From contig CM044317.1 in NCBI GenBank assembly GCA_024291935.2, positions 63,974,730 to 64,038,729 of the forward strand: a stretch of 64,000 nt of DNA. The letters run 5' to 3'. The translations under genes and the position numbers were made by a program. The notes beneath the pieces are model-generated. The model did no database searches and was not told where the DNA came from. It saw nothing but the letters and a program-made list of their open reading frames with translations. This DNA is from Okapia johnstoni (taxonomy: Eukaryota; Chordata; Mammalia; Artiodactyla; Giraffidae). Within the stretch, counting starts at the first letter, position 1, and each line of letters starts with the position of its first letter. Below are positions 1 through 11,826 of this stretch, piece after piece.

Positions 1-546
1 CTAACTGTAAACTGAGATAGACATTGATACTATCTTGTTTATCCCATTTTCCTAAGAGCTTTGATCAAATTCCCCTAAATAGTTCACGCAGGCAAGGAAT
101 AGCGCTGTCTGTGTGCAACAATGAAAACTGACCTGAAATAGTTCAAAATGATCAGGACTGGTGATATACAAACCTGCAATGTGAAAGTAGATCTAAAAAC
201 TCAAATGTTAAAAGGTGAGCTAAAATATTCTTATGACAGAGCATCTCTGAGCTTCAGTTAAGTCTTAGGCTTTTTAACGAAAAGGCACAAGTAGGCAGGT
301 GTAATTAGTTACCGTTTCCTCCTCATAAAGATACCAGGAAGGTGGCTTTCAGGACGCCAGGAGACCTACATGTCAACCTACACACCTTTTCCTGCTCTCA
401 CTTCACCTCACTCTTTTCCTTCACAGACACGCACTCGCCCGTCACATAGGAAGCCCAGGTGCCCGCGTTAGCAGTTTTCACCGGTGCGTTAAATGAAGTC
501 TGAGGGCTGGAGCTGAATGCCACCCCCTCCAGGGCTCAAGGCTCAC
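1..546 (-). other. GOPC: GOPC intron 1 (5' part, runs off the left edge)
   Basis: Begins at the GT donor read on the minus strand at 546-545, just after the exon-1 codons for Lys-Leu-Glu, and continues past the left edge. No second GOPC coding exon is visible. The stretch is unique-looking AT-rich DNA without a recognisable SINE or LINE. Confidence 0.8.
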
Positions 547-834
547 CTCTAGCTTGTGGTTGATTTGGGACACAGTCTGGGCTTTGTGGCAAAGCTGCGC
601 AAAGCAGGAGCTCAGGCTGGTCATCTTCTGTCTCCCCTCATAAGTGATGTCCGCCTGGTCCGGATCAATCTCGCCCAGGAGCAGATCCACATCCACGAAG
701 GCCTTGTCGAACTCCTTCTCCAGTACCTCCAGCCACCGGAACATAGATACCCCGCCAGGGGAGACCCCCACGGCGCAAGAGGCTCCCCCTGAGCCCCCTC
801 CGGCCCCTGCCGGGCATGGACCGCCCGCCGACAT
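547..834 (-). CDS. GOPC: GOPC exon 1 (Golgi-associated PDZ and coiled-coil protein), coding part
   Basis: GOPC (also called PIST, CAL or FIG) is a peripheral Golgi/trans-Golgi protein. Its PDZ domain and coiled coils control trafficking and lysosomal routing of membrane proteins such as CFTR. This exon encodes the first 96 residues. It starts MSAGGPCP, passes through a Gly/Ala-rich leader, then the highly conserved stretch [20 protein letters not shown] (residues 31-50), and ends at INHKLE, just before the family's first coiled coil. The start is the ATG read at 834-832. The upstream in-frame extension has no ATG, only a GTG at 927. The exon ends in phase 0 at Glu96, followed by a clean GTGAGC donor. 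The coiled coils and PDZ domain lie outside the window. Identity rests on near-exact agreement with the mammalian N-terminus as I remember it; the Gly/Ala leader is the variable part. No frame damage is seen. Confidence 0.96.
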
Positions 835-1130
835 GGCGCCGTCTAGGGCCTCCCCCGACTGCTGCTGCCCGCGTCGTCCACCCCGCAAGAGGAACTGCTG
901 GGACTGCGGGAAGCCCCGCGCACGCACGCTCTGTCGATCCCCTCTCTTCCCCTCGCGTGGCTAACGCCGGCAACGAAGCCCCGGAGGGGCAAGAGCAGCA
1001 GAGCAGAGGCGGCGGCGGCGGCGGCACACGGAAGACGCGGGCCGTCCCACCTCTCGGCCCGCCCCCGCCGCGCATGCGTAGAAAAGACCTAGGCAGACGC
1101 AGCCCTGAGGGACGAAATGGGCGGGGCTAG
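835..1130 (-). promoter_or_regulatory. GOPC: GOPC CpG-island promoter and 5' UTR
   Basis: GC- and CpG-dense DNA lies directly upstream of the GOPC start codon and continues into exon 1 (about 640-1130 overall). It holds an NRF-1-like GCGCATGCG at 1070-1078 and a GC box GGGCGGGGCT at 1119-1128. A second GC box (about 1326-1334) and another NRF-1-like GCATGCGCA (1414-1422) lie further out. There is no TATA box, as is usual for a housekeeping promoter. The exact start site cannot be read from sequence. Confidence 0.7.
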
Positions 1131-1610
1131 GGTGCGACCTTGGCCTATGACAAGCCTCCTTTTGGGACCGGCCTGTCAACGGCCATATTGAGAACTGGCA
1201 AACTCCAGCTTGAATCCCCGAGACATAGAGACGCATGGTGTCGGCTTCCAAGTTGGAAAGGCCCGGAGAAGAGAAGGGTGTCCACGTCGCAGAGAGGAAC
1301 AGCTTCCACCCCTTTGACTTCATAGTGGGCGGGGACCGTTCTAAAGTCGTCCGACAAAGTTGTCGCGGTGACATTCTGTGGCAGGGAAGGAAGAGTGAGA
1401 AAGGGCCGTGTGAGCATGCGCAGTGGCCACGTTTTATCTTTCCCAGTCCAGCTCCTGTTATGGGTGATGTGGGTGGGGTGAGTGGACACACTTGCTCTTC
1501 TCGGTAAACCAGGCCTTAAATACTGGATGGAAACTGCCTAGAACTGCAAGTTGAAGGACAGCGGCTCACCAGGTGTTGCTTAATTAAGAGGAGTCCTTTC
1601 CTCTTGTGAT

Positions 1611-1750
1611 TAAAAGTCAGGCAGCCTTGGGTTCAAGTTTTAAGTCTTTTCCCCTATTAGCTGTGCCATCTTAGTTGTATTTTTGAACCTCATAGCCTCA
1701 GTTTCCAAATTTTATTTCGCTCAGTAATAAGGTAAAATGCTTAGCTTCAG
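1611..1750 (-). repeat. MIR SINE remnant
   Basis: The phrases on losing 'agcctcagttt' and 'gctgtgccatctta' match the MIR core in reverse. The copy is highly diverged, consistent with an ancient mammalian insertion. Confidence 0.5.
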
Positions 1751-2629
1751 TGCTTGGCACTTGATATTCCTTATTATCACACCACAGGTTATACATTTCC
1801 AAAGCAACTACCTAAAAAGATGTTCTTATTAAAAAAAAAAAAAAAAAAACTTGCATAGTGTTCCTACACGTGACATTTCAGTGAAACAAAATGATGAAGA
1901 TTTACATAGTCATAGACAGATTGAATGCAGAGCCCTGTTGAGGCATCAGGGACACAAAAATGAATGAGATGTGACCCTCCCATTAGCAGAGCACATAGCT
2001 ACAACTTTAATGTGAATTTTGGGAGTGTTGAGCAGCTATTCTTTACCATTCCACTTACTCACTCTCAACCCCCTTCCCTCCTAGTCTTGAAAAGGAAGGA
2101 GAAAGTAGTCTGATACAGTAGGCTGGTGAGAACTGTCTCTCATAGGAGATATTGCCTAAGGGAATATTTCACTGGCTAACTACAGACTCTTCCAGTTAAT
2201 CTCCATCAAAGTCTGCACGGTGGGTCCCTCACTAATGCCAGTGAGGAATAAAAAATCATAGCTTTAGTTTGCCCTCTGGGTCAGGGCAGACTGTTCAACA
2301 TATCAGTCAATAAAGTTCTTTGGCTTCAACAAACTTGGCTAAGCAAAACTACTCAGAGATCCTTTCCTTGAGCTTAAGTAGGCATATTCACACAGGTTTT
2401 ACCCAGAAATAATATAAAACTAAGATGTGCATTTCCCACCCCCCAACCTCTGCTCCCAAATTAATTTTTATCTGCAAAATTTGCAAGAACATCATTACTA
2501 CAGCCACCAAGTTCCCAGCCACTTTCCCTATTCATAGTACAGTTAGCAATCCCATTTCCAGGAATTTAAAGTAGAAAAATGTTAAGTTGGGGTTGAGGGG
2601 CCATGTACACATGAAATCACAATAATAGC

Positions 2630-2750
2630 TTTTAGTTATTGAATACATACTATGTGTTAAGCATTTTGCTATTTGCTTTGCTTCTCTGACTCTCACAAAA
2701 TCCTGTGAGTTAGCTGTTGTCAGTTTTTTATTCATGAGTCACAGAGAATT
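2630..2750 (+). repeat. MIR SINE remnant
   Basis: The order 'ttattgaatacatactatgtgttaagc', then 'actctcacaaaatcctgtgag', then 'gagtcacagaga' follows the MIR core in sense. Diverged. Confidence 0.55.
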
Positions 2751-3015
2751 TAAATATCTTAGTATATATGTAAAAATCCACTGAGGTGAGATTTCAATCT
2801 AGATGTCTTTTTCTCCAAAGTCTTAGCTGTTAATCACAGGATATAGAAGGTTTCAGAAATCCATCTCTTCATGTATAAGTTAACAAGTTGGCAAATCAAT
2901 CCCAAAGCTTTTTTAAAAAAAAATTCCTTCCCAGTTATAAGCCATATACAAACAGATTAATATATAAGAACTATTTATCCCCCAAATTAAGTGTAATGCT
3001 CATTTTCTATTGCTT

Positions 3016-3229
3016 CTTGTTGTTGTTTAGTCACTAAGTCATGTCTGACTCTTTTATGACCCCATGGACTGTAGCCCATCAAGCTCCTGTGTCCCTGGGC
3101 TTTCCCAGGCAAGAATATGGAGTAGGTTCCCATTTCTTTCTCCAGGGGATCTTCCTGACCCAGGAATTGAACCTGTGTCCCCTGCGTTGTCAGGCAGATT
3201 CTTTACCACTGCATCACCAGGGAAGCCCA
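3016..3229 (-). mobile_element. Bov-tA SINE with 11-bp target duplication
   Basis: A full-length reverse copy: it begins with the Bov-A tail (ttagtcactaagtcatgtct) and ends with the tRNA-Glu-derived head read backwards (accagggaagccc). It is flanked by perfect direct repeats TTCTATTGCTT at 3005-3015 and 3230-3240. Confidence 0.93.
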
Positions 3230-4040
3230 TTCTATTGCTTACCACTTTCTTTAGTGTATATAAACTACACCTGAAAATAAACTTAATTTCTTAAAAAAAA
3301 TTCAGCTTCATATTGTATGAGTACAACCAAAATGAATTTTAAGTATTTATATGTATCCAGTGCTCTGATCCTTGGTGAATACCTCCATTTTCAGGACTGA
3401 AGAACCCGACTCCACTTCTCTGTACAATTTTTACAACCACTCCAACAAGTCACACTGTCTGTGACTCAGAACACTGTCATCTCATATTGTCCCTTCTCAT
3501 TACTATGCTATGTAGCAGCTTCCTCATCCCTATATAATGCTCCTTGGTGCTATGTGACTATTTCAAATGCTCATGAGCACCCTTTTGGTAGACGTTATCT
3601 TCTGCCCACCTTGATTCTTGCACTTTTGCAAGTCAAAGCCTACCACAGACGTGAGAGGCCTGGTTTGATGTTCTAGTGCTGCCATCTGTTGTCAGCGTGC
3701 TCTATCTACACGTGTTGCTTTGTGTTGGTCTTTGGAATCGTATATAATCTCAATATTTGTGGGACTTAATTTCCTGGGATAATAAAATCTTCATACTTCT
3801 ATTTGCAGTTGCATTGGCAGAAAGTTCTAAAAACTGTTTCATGAATCATGTTTATGTGATAAAAAAAAATTTCTTATATAACTTAAATGTGACAGTCTTG
3901 TTTTAAGAACTTATCCCTACCGAGTTTTACCATAAAGTATTACTAAGAATACAGTGGGGGACTGAGGAAACTGGGAAAAAAGGGAAGATGTTAAAGATTT
4001 CTTTGGTGGGTAGTGGTAATTAGCTGGGAGGTTGGTGTAG

Positions 4041-4086
4041 ATTTCAACAGGCAGATTTTTTAGCATCTGAGCTACCAGGGAAGCCC
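4041..4086 (-). mobile_element. Bov-tA/Bov-A SINE head fragment
   Basis: Only the last ~45 bases of a reverse SINE remain, ending gagctaccagggaagccc. The Bov-A body is missing. Confidence 0.65.
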
Positions 4087-4162
4087 AAAAGTTAATTAGC
4101 ACATCATTAATTGCAAAGGCACTGTAGTTGAATGGACTTAGAAACCCACCTTGAACTGTAGA

Positions 4163-4330
4163 GGGAGACTACCATTTATTGAATGCTACTGTGTGCCAGG
4201 CCCTGTACTAAGCTTCACATGTTTCATTTATTCTCCAGTAATCCTACCAGGAAAAGAAAAAGGTATTAAGTACCATTGGTCACTGGAAACAGTTGTATAA
4301 TGAATAAGGGGGAAAATCCACTAGCATTTT
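4163..4330 (+). repeat. MIR SINE remnant
   Basis: 'ttattgaatgctactgtgtgccaggccctgtactaagc' followed by a 'ttcatttattctccagtaatcctacc' segment follows the MIR core. Confidence 0.6.
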
Positions 4331-4559
4331 ACTTGAGCAATGGGAGGAAAGTACATACATACTCATATGTATTATTTATATTTATTCATATTTGCTAATA
4401 ATCTGAAACTCTTTGATACACATGCAGAAGTTTGGGCATTTCAAAGTGACTTATTAACCTCATTCTCCTGGTTATTTCTCTTTCATACACAAATGGAATA
4501 ACTGTTTGCCCTCTTGTTTTCAAAACTTGAGAATTTTGGTGCGGTCATGTAGGATTAGC

Positions 4560-4765
4560 TCAGAAACCTCTTCTAAGAAGAACCTTCTTTTTTTCCTCAT
4601 GTGGGGCTGTGGACGTGTTCCCTGTATATTTTTCTGCAAATACCTGTTACAGCATTTACCATACATTTTTTGGCAACAATAATGGTATTTTGCTTATTTT
4701 TGAATCCCGGATCCTAACACAGGGCCTTGAATCTAGTAGGAATGCTGAAAATATGTGTGATCAGT
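4560..4765 (+). repeat. Probable L2 LINE 3' end
   Basis: The terminal part reads 'cacagggccttgaatctagtaggaatgctgaa', the wording of the L2 3' end. Highly diverged. Confidence 0.45.
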
Positions 4766-5900
4766 TAAAAAATTAAGACATTACAATAGTCTACTTAGAA
4801 AATTCTAAATACAGTCACTTTTTAAGACATACCTTTGACATCTTCTAGAGAGTAAAACTAAATATATTTTCATATTAGCTCAACAGTTAGGAATATCTAT
4901 AAAATATATGTTCCTTTAAAATCCAAGGAATATTTTTCCCAACCTAAAGAGAAAAGTTCCTTTAACAGTGATGGATGATTTCACTAATAAACCCAGTATA
5001 ATTTAGGCTTCAAGAATTATTTTACTTACTCTGCAGTTTAAATCTATAAGATACTAATTTTTCATGGTGTACCCAAATCTAAAACAAAACATAGCAAAAA
5101 GTAATTTTAAAAATTCCTATTATTTTTAATGTTGTCATACTACCCAAAACAACCTAAAGATTTAATGTGAAACCTATCAAATTACCCATGACATTTTTCA
5201 CATAACTAGAACAAATAATCTGATAATTTATATGGAACCACGAAAGACCCATTATTGCCAAAGCAATCCTGAGGAAAAAGAACAAAGCAGGAGGCACAAT
5301 CCTCCCAGATGTCAGACGATACTAGAAAGCTACAGTAATCAAAACAGCATGGTATATGCACAAAAACAGAAATATGGATCAATGGAACAGAATAAAGAAC
5401 CCAGAAATAAACCCACATACCTATGGTAAATTAATCTTCAACAAAGGAGGAAAGAATACACAAGGGGGAAAAGACAGTCTCTTCAGCAAGTGGTGTTAGG
5501 AAAGTTGCACAGCCAGAGGCAAATCAATGAAATTAGACCATACCCTCATACCATACACAAATAAACTCAAAATGGCTTAAATACTAAATATAAGACATGA
5601 CCCCATAAAACTCTTAGAATAGAACATAAGCAAAACATTCTCTGACATAAATTTTAGCAATGTTTTCTTAGATCAGTCTCCTAAGGCAATAGAAATAAAA
5701 GAAAATGTAAAAAAAAAATGGGACTGAATCAAACTTAGAAGCTTTTGCACAGCAAAAGAAACTGTTAAATGAAACAAAACAACAACTGACAGACTGGGAG
5801 AAACTACTTGCAAATGATGCAAATGACAAGGGATTAATTTTCAAAATTCGCAAATAGCTCATACAATTCAATAACAAAAAAACAATTCAATCAAAAAATG

Positions 5901-6065
5901 ACTCAGTTCAGTTCAGTCGCTCAGTCGTGTCCGACACTTTGTGACCCCATGGACTGCAGCACGCCAGGCTACCCTGTCCATCACCACCTCCTTGAAGCTT
6001 GCTCCAACTCATGTCCACCAAGTTGGTGATGCCACCCAAACTAAATAGATGCCATCTATTTAGGC
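5901..6065 (-). mobile_element. BovB 3'-end fragment inside L1
   Basis: Starts with the reversed BovB terminus (ttcagttcagtcgctcagtcg) and runs to 'ttggtgatgccaccca'. It is followed by about 28 bases that belong to neither element and contain a perfect inverted repeat at 6041-6063. L1 resumes at 'gaagatctaaatagac'. Confidence 0.85.
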
Positions 6066-6538
6066 TGGAAGATCTAAATAGACGTTTCTCCAAAGAAGAC
6101 ATACAGATACCAATAGGCACATGAAAAGATGCTCATCATTGCTAATTAATAGAGTAATGCAAATCAAAGCTACAGTCAGGTACCACCTCACATGAATCAG
6201 CATGGCCATCATTAAAAAGTCTATAATAATAAATGATGGAGAGGGTATGGAGAAAAGGGAACCCACTTACACTGTTGGTGGAAATGTGAATTGGTGCAGC
6301 CACTATGCAAAACAGTATGGAGGCTTCTTAAAACACTAAAAATGAGTTGCCGTATGACCAGCAATCCCACTCCTGGGCATATAGCCAGACAAAACTATAA
6401 CTTGAAAAGATACATGCACCTTATTTTCATAGTAGCACTATTTTTAATACAATAGCCAAGGTATGGAAATAACCTAAATGTCCATCTACAGATAAATGAA
6501 TAAAGAAGATGTGGTACATATACCAAATATATATATAG

Positions 6539-6559
6539 ACACACACACACACACACACA
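6539..6559 (+). repeat. (AC)10 microsatellite
   Basis: Uninterrupted AC repeat between an AT-rich run and a Bov-tA SINE, inside L1. Confidence 0.95.
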
Positions 6560-6562
6560 TAT

Positions 6563-6790
6563 ATGGCTTCCCAGGTGGCACTAGTGGTAAAGAACCTGCC
6601 TGCCAATGCCAATGCAGGAGATGTTAAAGACACAGTTTCGATCACTGTGTCAGGAAGATCCCCTGGAGAAGGAAATGGTAACCCACTCCAGTATTCTTGC
6701 CTGGAAAAGCCCATGGACAGAGAAGCCTGGTGGGCTACAGTCCACAGAGTTGCAAAGAGTCAGACCTGAATGAAGCCACTCAGCACATAC
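6563..6790 (+). mobile_element. Bov-tA SINE inside L1
   Basis: Sense head (ggcttcccaggtggcactagtggtaaag) to tail (gttgcaaagagtcagacc). It contains a duplicated TGCCAATGCCAATGC stretch in the tRNA-derived part. Confidence 0.92.
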
Positions 6791-7899
6791 GCACGTACAC
6801 ATACATATGGTGGAATACTACTCAGCCATAAAAAGAATGAAGTAGCGCCATTTATAGCAACATGGAGACCTAGAGATTATTGTATTAAGTGAAGAAAGTC
6901 AGAGAAAGACAAATATCATATATCACTTACATGTGGAATATAAAAATAAATGATACAAATTGAACATATCTATGAAAGAGAAGCAGACGTACAGACTCAG
7001 AGAACAGACAAGGGGGAAGGGAAATGGAGGAGGGAAGGATTGGGAGTTTGGGATTAGCAGATGCAAACTATTATGTATAGGATGAATAAATAACAAGCTC
7101 TTACTGTAGAGCACAGGGAATTATATTTAATATCCTATGCTAAGCCTATGCTAATCCTAATGGAAAAGGATATGAAAAAGAATATATGTAGGTATAACTG
7201 AATCACTTTGTTGTACAGCAGAAATTAACACAACATTGTAAATAAACTATATTTCAATAAAGTTCACAAAAATCCATATTACTATATTTCTATTCCTTTA
7301 CACGCTCAAAGACTCACTATAATTGCTTTCCCACTGTTACCTGATCTACATTCTTCATTTACCTTCTCCCACGGCTCCAGGTTTGGGTAAGCTCTATCTA
7401 AAACCACCATTTATCAACAACGCTATCAGAGTTTACTAATCATTGATTCTTCCTCATTCATCCACTGTCAAGTTACTGTTTACATCTCAGATTGTCAGAC
7501 TTTACAGATCAAACAGACTAACCCCTCATCAGCCTGTCATTTCTATTTCTTTTGGATTAGTTCTAAAAGGGACCCAAAACAATTGGATTCTGAACACAAT
7601 TTAATGTTAATTATCTTTTCTTTGTATCTATATTTAAGAGTACAAACTTTTTTTTAAATGATCTCATTAGAATTGTTATAGCCTTCTAAATGAACAAGTC
7701 AAAAATGTATAGTAAACAATTACACAAAAAGCCATGTCACAACCATTGTTAGAAGTATAATTTGTTTGACCCTCAGGTGGTTGCAACTCACTCAAAACTC
7801 ATTTGACTTTTGTGGTCATGATGAGCAAGAGTGAGGGTGAAAAGACTTCTAGTGGACATTTGTCACTAAAAATGGGGGGCTGTCCATATTTGAACCCTA

Positions 7900-8107
7900 G
7901 GACTTTCCTGGTGGCTCAGATGGTAAAGAATCTGCTTACAATGCAGATCAAACCCAGGTTTGATGCCCGGGTTGGGAAGATCCCCTGAAGAAGGGAATGG
8001 CAACCCACTCCAGTATTCTTGCCTGGAGAATTCTATGGATGGAGGAGCCTGGTGGGCTACAATCCATGCGGTCACGAAGAGTCAGACACGACTGAGTGAC
8101 TAATACT
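7900..8107 (+). mobile_element. Bov-tA SINE
   Basis: Complete sense copy from 'gactttcctggtggctcag' to 'agacacgactgagtgactaa'. Confidence 0.92.
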
Positions 8108-8475
8108 TTCCTTTGGTTAGGGAATTGTCTCCTTATGTGACTGGAATATTGGGAATTTAGTCCTCCTTCCATAATGAAAGGATGAAAACATCAGATAACA
8201 CTTTCCCAGCTCTGTGACAGCTAGAACACAGGCATATGACCCAGGTTCGCCTAACCAAAAAGTCATCCATGTGAAATTTTTAACATGGAGATTGTGAGGG
8301 AGGGATTGAGAGAATTCTTGCTGATAGGGAGTAGAGATAAAGTGAGGGTAGCAGCATCCTTTTTCAGTAGCCACAGGGTCAGCAAGCATATCCAATTTCC
8401 AGTTCAGTGGTGGAAGCAAGGGCGTCTATGTTGTGTGTTCACTACACTGAAGTGTGTGATTCTGGCTGAATACAT

Positions 8476-8641
8476 GCGTGCATGTGAAGTCACTTCAGTT
8501 GTATCTGAATTTTGTGACCCAGTGCCATGCCCTCCTCCAAGGGATCTTCCTGACCCAGGGATACAGGGATCGAACTTGGATCTCTTGCATCTCCTGCTCT
8601 GGCAGGCGGGTTCTTTACCACTAGTGCTATCTGGGAAGCCC
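8476..8641 (-). mobile_element. Diverged Bov-tA SINE
   Basis: Reverse copy with an internal deletion: the Bov-A middle (tggactgtagcccgcc to tggagtgggttgcc) is largely missing. It ends 'gctatctgggaagccct'. Confidence 0.8.
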
Positions 8642-8810
8642 TCTGGGTACGTAGCCTTTATTCTTGTCCACTTTAAAATCTGGTTCTCCAGGTTGTCCTA
8701 CAATTCTGTGTGCTACACAACTTCCTTTCAATAATTCCTTTTCTTCCTAAATTGGTCAGAATTTGTTTCCATTGCTTGCAACTAATAACCTAAACAGATA
8801 CAACTATTTC

Positions 8811-8926
8811 TTTTCTTTGGCCACATGCAGCTTTTGGAATTTTAGTTCCCCAACCAGTGGTGGAACCCGTGCCCCCTGCAGTGGAATCACAGAGTTCTAA
8901 CCACTGGACTGCCAAGGAATTCCCAC
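8811..8926 (-). mobile_element. CHR-type tRNA-Glu SINE
   Basis: Reverse copy: 'ttggccacatgcagcttt', 'ttagttccccaaccag', ending 'ccactggactgccaaggaattccc'. This wording is typical of cetartiodactyl CHR SINEs. Confidence 0.85.
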
Positions 8927-10224
8927 AACTGTCATTTATTGAGACCCTCTTTTTGCCATTTCAAAGCCTAGGCAGAGGAAAAAAAAAAAAAAGGAAAAAA
9001 AGTTTGTTTTGGAGATAGGACTAAAGTTTTTTTTCCTCCTCCTCGCTTCTTTTTCCAAATTTTCTTTTACTGAGCATTGCTTTGCGATTCGAAAATTCTA
9101 AAAATTAAAAAAAATTCTATTACTGGACAAAAGAAATAAATAATAAAGCTTCTTGAAAATCGGAATATTGACAGAAATCTCTTATTACTTCCTGTCTCTG
9201 ATAGTAAAAGAAAACAGAGGACAAACAATCAGAAAAGAGGAATAGAAAAATTCTTTTGGGAAAAGCACACAAAATCCTTACTCTGGAAATAGAATGAATT
9301 GATTATTAGAGCCAAGAAACTTTTGCCTTTGAAATGACAATTGTAGCAAAGTAAGGTTAAAGAGGAGATCAGAGAAGATTTTCAATATTAGAAAGGGTTT
9401 TTAAGAGCAATCTGCTTGAAGCTACATGGGGAAAGAGTTTCTCTATATAATCTTTTGCTTAAAATGCTTTCAAATTCCTTCAGCAGGGATGAACACAGCA
9501 AGACAAGAAGTCACAACTATGGGGCCCCCAGGACATAGGAAGCTTTCCCTCGCTGGTAGGAATTCACGACCAAGTTCCTCTGAAGAAACTAAAGAACTTT
9601 TCTTCCATTATTACAAACAAAGATAATAGACCTAGTGTGATGTTTTATTTTCATCTGAGTCAGGAACATTTTTGAACAACAAAAAACTTTTATATATGTG
9701 ATATGAGGGTGATTAAGTGACAGATGAATCAAACAAGTTACCTGTGGCTCTAAACATCTCTCCATTGTACCCCCCATTGTTTCACTAGCAATAAAATACT
9801 GAAACAACAATAATAAGTAGAAAACCTGTCTATTTTCCCATACTGGTTAATGTGAGGAGAAAACACCTGCCCACTGCAGTCCCACAAAAATGGTTTTAAT
9901 ATAGGGTCACAGAAAATTCAATGGCTTTATAGCCCACAATAAAACAGCTCTTTGTCTTTTCCCCCTAATTCCTGAGTGTCACATTTAACAAAACAAGGAA
10001 ACTACAGATAATAGAGGTGTTTGCAGATTAGAGCCTTTCAAGCCATAAATAACATAGGGTTTTGCTCACCTACAAATATTAAGGTAGCTTATCAATGTTT
10101 AAGTGCCTCCCTCTTTGTAATAGTTGCTAACATTTTAACCCAGGCAAACTGGGAATTTTTTCTCTCCTGTCTTCTTACATTGACAGAGTACACATCCATA
10201 AGGTTCTATGATCAGATTTCACGG

Positions 10225-10232
10225 TATAAAAA
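10225..10232 (+). promoter_or_regulatory. NEPN: TATA box of NEPN
   Basis: TATAAAAA lies 61 bases upstream of the NEPN ATG. A start site about 30 bases downstream would leave a 5' UTR of about 30 bases. The surroundings are AT-rich and not a CpG island, which suits a tissue-restricted gene. The position is inferred; no transcript evidence is available here. Confidence 0.65.
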
Positions 10233-10285
10233 GTGAGACATCGCCTGAACGCTCGCCTGCTACGTGAGGGGCCCTTTTTTGGGAG

Positions 10286-10474
10286 ATGTGTCTGCTTTAC
10301 GCTTTCCTCGCTCTGCTCTCTCTCTGCTACGGTTTCGATCCTCACTGTCCTGGACGATGCAGCTGTGACTCAGAGCAGTCGGTGCAATGCTACAGGCTAA
10401 CAGAGGTACCATCCGGCATTCCTTCCACCACCAAGAAGCTCTACATCAGCCATAGCAAAATTCAACACCTTCAG
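10286..10474 (+). CDS. NEPN: NEPN (nephrocan) coding exon 1: signal peptide and N-terminal cysteine cluster
   Basis: Nephrocan is a secreted leucine-rich-repeat protein of the small leucine-rich proteoglycan type, reported in mouse as a TGF-beta antagonist. This exon gives residues 1-63. The first 16 (MCLLYAFLALLSLCYG) look like a signal peptide. The N-terminal LRR cap follows with cysteines spaced CX3CXCX7C (CPGRCSCDSEQSVQC), and then the opening repeat (VPSGIPSTTKKLYISHSKIQ). The ATG is the only one that fits a signal peptide and sits 61 bases after a TATA box. The exon ends in phase 0 at Gln63 with a CAG|GTAATC donor. The match to mouse nephrocan from memory is very close, apart from the less conserved signal peptide. 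In human the locus is annotated as a pseudogene to my knowledge. Confidence 0.95.
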
Positions 10475-11826
10475 GTAATCACTCATTCTCCTGCAACTTC
10501 ATTTTGTGAGACAAGGTGAACGGGTGACTGTGGGGTTGTTAAACTTAATGTAAATAATCGAAACTTAAAAGCGATGGTTATGAAATTGTGTCGCTGCACT
10601 AGCTACCTGCTTGCTCTGTGTACTGAGATGGGTATATGCCTCTGGATATTTCATTTTAGGGAAGGAACCCCGCCCCCCATAATAAAATAATATTTTGTTT
10701 TAGTTTTTAAAAATTTTAATTATGTTGTTACAGAGTAAAAGTAATGATTCTTAACAAACAGAGTTTGAGAGCATATGGCTCCTTCATGTCCCTGTTTTAA
10801 AAAGGATTTGTTTGGGAGAAAATGGTACTTTTGTTTATGCCATAAAAGGCAGATGATACTTATAACATTTTAAAGCTATCAAGATAAACACAGCATGTGA
10901 GAATTATTCATACAAACCCTACAAACCAGCTGGAAATTAATGTCTTTATGGAAACTTATACAGAAGAAATACACATTTTTGTTTTGCCACATTACTGAAA
11001 TACTCATTCAATGTGCTTTTATTTTTTAATTTATTTATTTTTAGTTGATCTACGTGCTTTTAATTATGGCTTTTATTTTCATGCTTTCTTATTCAGAGGG
11101 CACTTGAAAAGAATGCTGTAGATCTGTCTGACTTGTATAACATGAAGAAACTTGTTTTTGACCTTTGGTATTTTGAAAGGTATCAAGAGACTAGAGTTCT
11201 CATTCTAGTTTTCTCACTAGAGATAGAATTACCTTAGACAAGCAGTTAAAAAAAAAAAAAACATCTCTGGACCTTATTTGTTACTTTTATGACATGAGAA
11301 GGCTGGATTAGATTGGGGACCCCAGGAATTTTCTAGACGGAAAATTCTATGACTCTCTGGTCCCTGCTTCTCCGTCACCAATCCAAACTTAAGATGAGGG
11401 AATACCTGTCTATGAGCCAGGTGCAGAGACTCAGCACGTGAATGTACTTTTCCTTCAAACAGAGACACCTCCCTGTCCCCCTGTTTTATTTGGTCAAGAA
11501 ATTTTAATGTAGGTGCCACAAACACTGGGAGTTTGAAATGTGTGGCATGGTATTTATTTCGAGGTTCAATAAGCACCACTGCCTAGTCATCATCTGTTTA
11601 CTTTCCTCTTTCAATCCAGTAGTGCCTAATGCCTGTCAGGTCTCAGCAGGCCTCAGCTTTAACCTGGTTAAAGGGCAAAATGCTTAAATATTTGTCCTGA
11701 AGACTTGAGATACTGAGAGGTGGAGTGTCAGCTAAGCTTGGTAATGATCCCCCACTGTTGCTCTGCAGTCAATAAGATGAAATTATGTCTGTCATCAAAT
11801 TCACTTACTGATTGAGTTCATTTGTC

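Larger units (their letters stand above)
5150..7265 (+). mobile_element. 5'-truncated L1 LINE, interrupted by BovB and SINE insertions
   Basis: Sense-strand L1 ORF2 and 3' end. It runs from text around 'gcaatcctgaggaaaaagaacaaagc' (5263) through the ORF2 C-terminal region (aatcccactcctgggcat near 6363) to the 3' UTR, which ends with an A-rich tail near 7260. The reading frame is broken in many places. A BovB piece (5901-6065), an (AC)n run and a Bov-tA (6563-6790) interrupt it, and L1 resumes on both sides of each. Confidence 0.88.
1131..10224. other. GOPC-NEPN intergenic region
   Basis: No coding exon is recognised here. The open frames are short and mostly lie in L1, BovB or SINE sequence. 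The repeats are listed separately. The remainder (for example 1750-2600, 3300-4000, 4770-5140, 7270-7890 and 8940-10220) is AT-rich, apparently unique DNA with short A/T tracts. Confidence 0.75.

Noticed and set aside
644..1491. Open frames on both strands across the GOPC promoter
   Set aside because: GC-rich shadows of GOPC exon 1 and its island; no conserved protein text other than the GOPC frame.
8285..8734. 149-codon plus-strand ORF
   Set aside because: Crosses a decayed Bov-tA and unique DNA, with no conserved text or splice context.
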